Positions 63,962 through 64,000 of a DNA stretch of 64,000 nt are shown piece after piece (within the stretch, counting starts at the first letter, position 1; every line of letters begins with the position of its first letter). The DNA lies in NCBI RefSeq assembly GCF_002338065.1, contig NZ_DDHJ01000016.1, positions 62,001-126,000 of the forward strand, in the 5' to 3' direction. Under the pieces are notes generated by a model. It was not told the origin of the DNA. It saw only the letters and a program-made list of their open reading frames with translations, and ran no database searches. Origin of the DNA: Pseudomonas sp. UBA1879 (lineage in GTDB: Bacteria; Pseudomonadota; Gammaproteobacteria; Pseudomonadales; Pseudomonadaceae). The position numbers were made by a program, and so were the translations under genes.

Positions 63962-64000
63962 CGTGGCGTCCGCAGCGGCTCTTATTGTTTAAGCGCCTGA

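Overview
The window is Pseudomonas chromosome, most likely from the P. fluorescens/P. syringae side of the genus. This rests on gene order (yggS-proC-yggT-metX-metW-rdgB-hemW, gshB-pilGHIJ-chpA, yqgE-ruvX-pyrR-pyrB-pyrC', rsmD-M16-M16/ftsYEX-rpoH), high GC, and two families of Pseudomonas-type REP palindromes (cores GAGTGAGCTTGCTCGCGA and GAGCCGGCTTGCTGGCGA) in the gaps. I see no rRNA, tRNA, CRISPR array, insertion sequence or prophage.

Bases 1-7934 are the end of a cell-surface polysaccharide locus, one tightly packed plus-strand operon. It starts with a dTDP-3-amino-3,6-dideoxyhexose module (FdtA-like ketoisomerase, cut by the window edge, and FdtB-like aminotransferase). It continues with a TagB/TagF-fold transferase, an APS-kinase-like kinase, an unknown 187-aa protein, a formyltransferase-fold protein, a PEP-synthase-like enzyme, a class-I glutamine amidotransferase homologue and a nucleotidyltransferase. 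The PEP-synthase-like, amidotransferase, nucleotidyltransferase and kinase genes match in type, size and mostly in order the four Campylobacter jejuni enzymes Cj1418-Cj1417-Cj1416-Cj1415. Those enzymes make the phosphoramidate donor for capsule decoration: glutamine kinase, gamma-glutamyl-CDP-amidate hydrolase, CTP:phosphoglutamine cytidylyltransferase and cytidine diphosphoramidate kinase. I infer that this strain makes a P-N bonded phosphoramidate modification of its O-antigen or another surface glycan. This is the most interesting item in the window.

Bases 8077-13622 hold a TetR regulator, an SseA sulfurtransferase, a methionine/sulfur-type ABC importer (metNIQ, minus strand) with a perfect 18-bp palindrome in its leader, and azlCD. 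Bases 13932-27301 are conserved housekeeping: YheT hydrolase, rsmD, a dead/active M16 peptidase pair, ftsYEX, rpoH with a candidate AlgU promoter, mtgA, thiSG, trmB, a lipoprotein and a DUF3392 protein. Bases 27324-33942 are the minus-strand run from yggS to hemW, carrying methionine and proline genes. Bases 33997-43032 hold pilT, an NlpC/P60 hydrolase, a TM2 protein, the pyrimidine block (pyrR, pyrB, inactive pyrC'), ruvX, yqgE, tonB and gshB.

Bases 43297-53452 encode the twitching/Chp chemosensory system (pilG, pilH, pilI, pilJ, chpA, chpC). The adaptation enzymes PilK (CheR-like) and ChpB (CheB-like) are missing from the locus. Bases 53539-55463 are a small accessory island: a ParE-type toxin with a ribbon-helix-helix antitoxin and a palindromic operator, then a class II Fic protein with a C-terminal winged helix and repeated palindromes in front of it. 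Bases 55569-63961 are a complete malonate decarboxylase operon (mdcABCDEGH) with the malonate carrier madLM and the LysR regulator mdcR, allowing growth on malonate by decarboxylation to acetate/acetyl-CoA.
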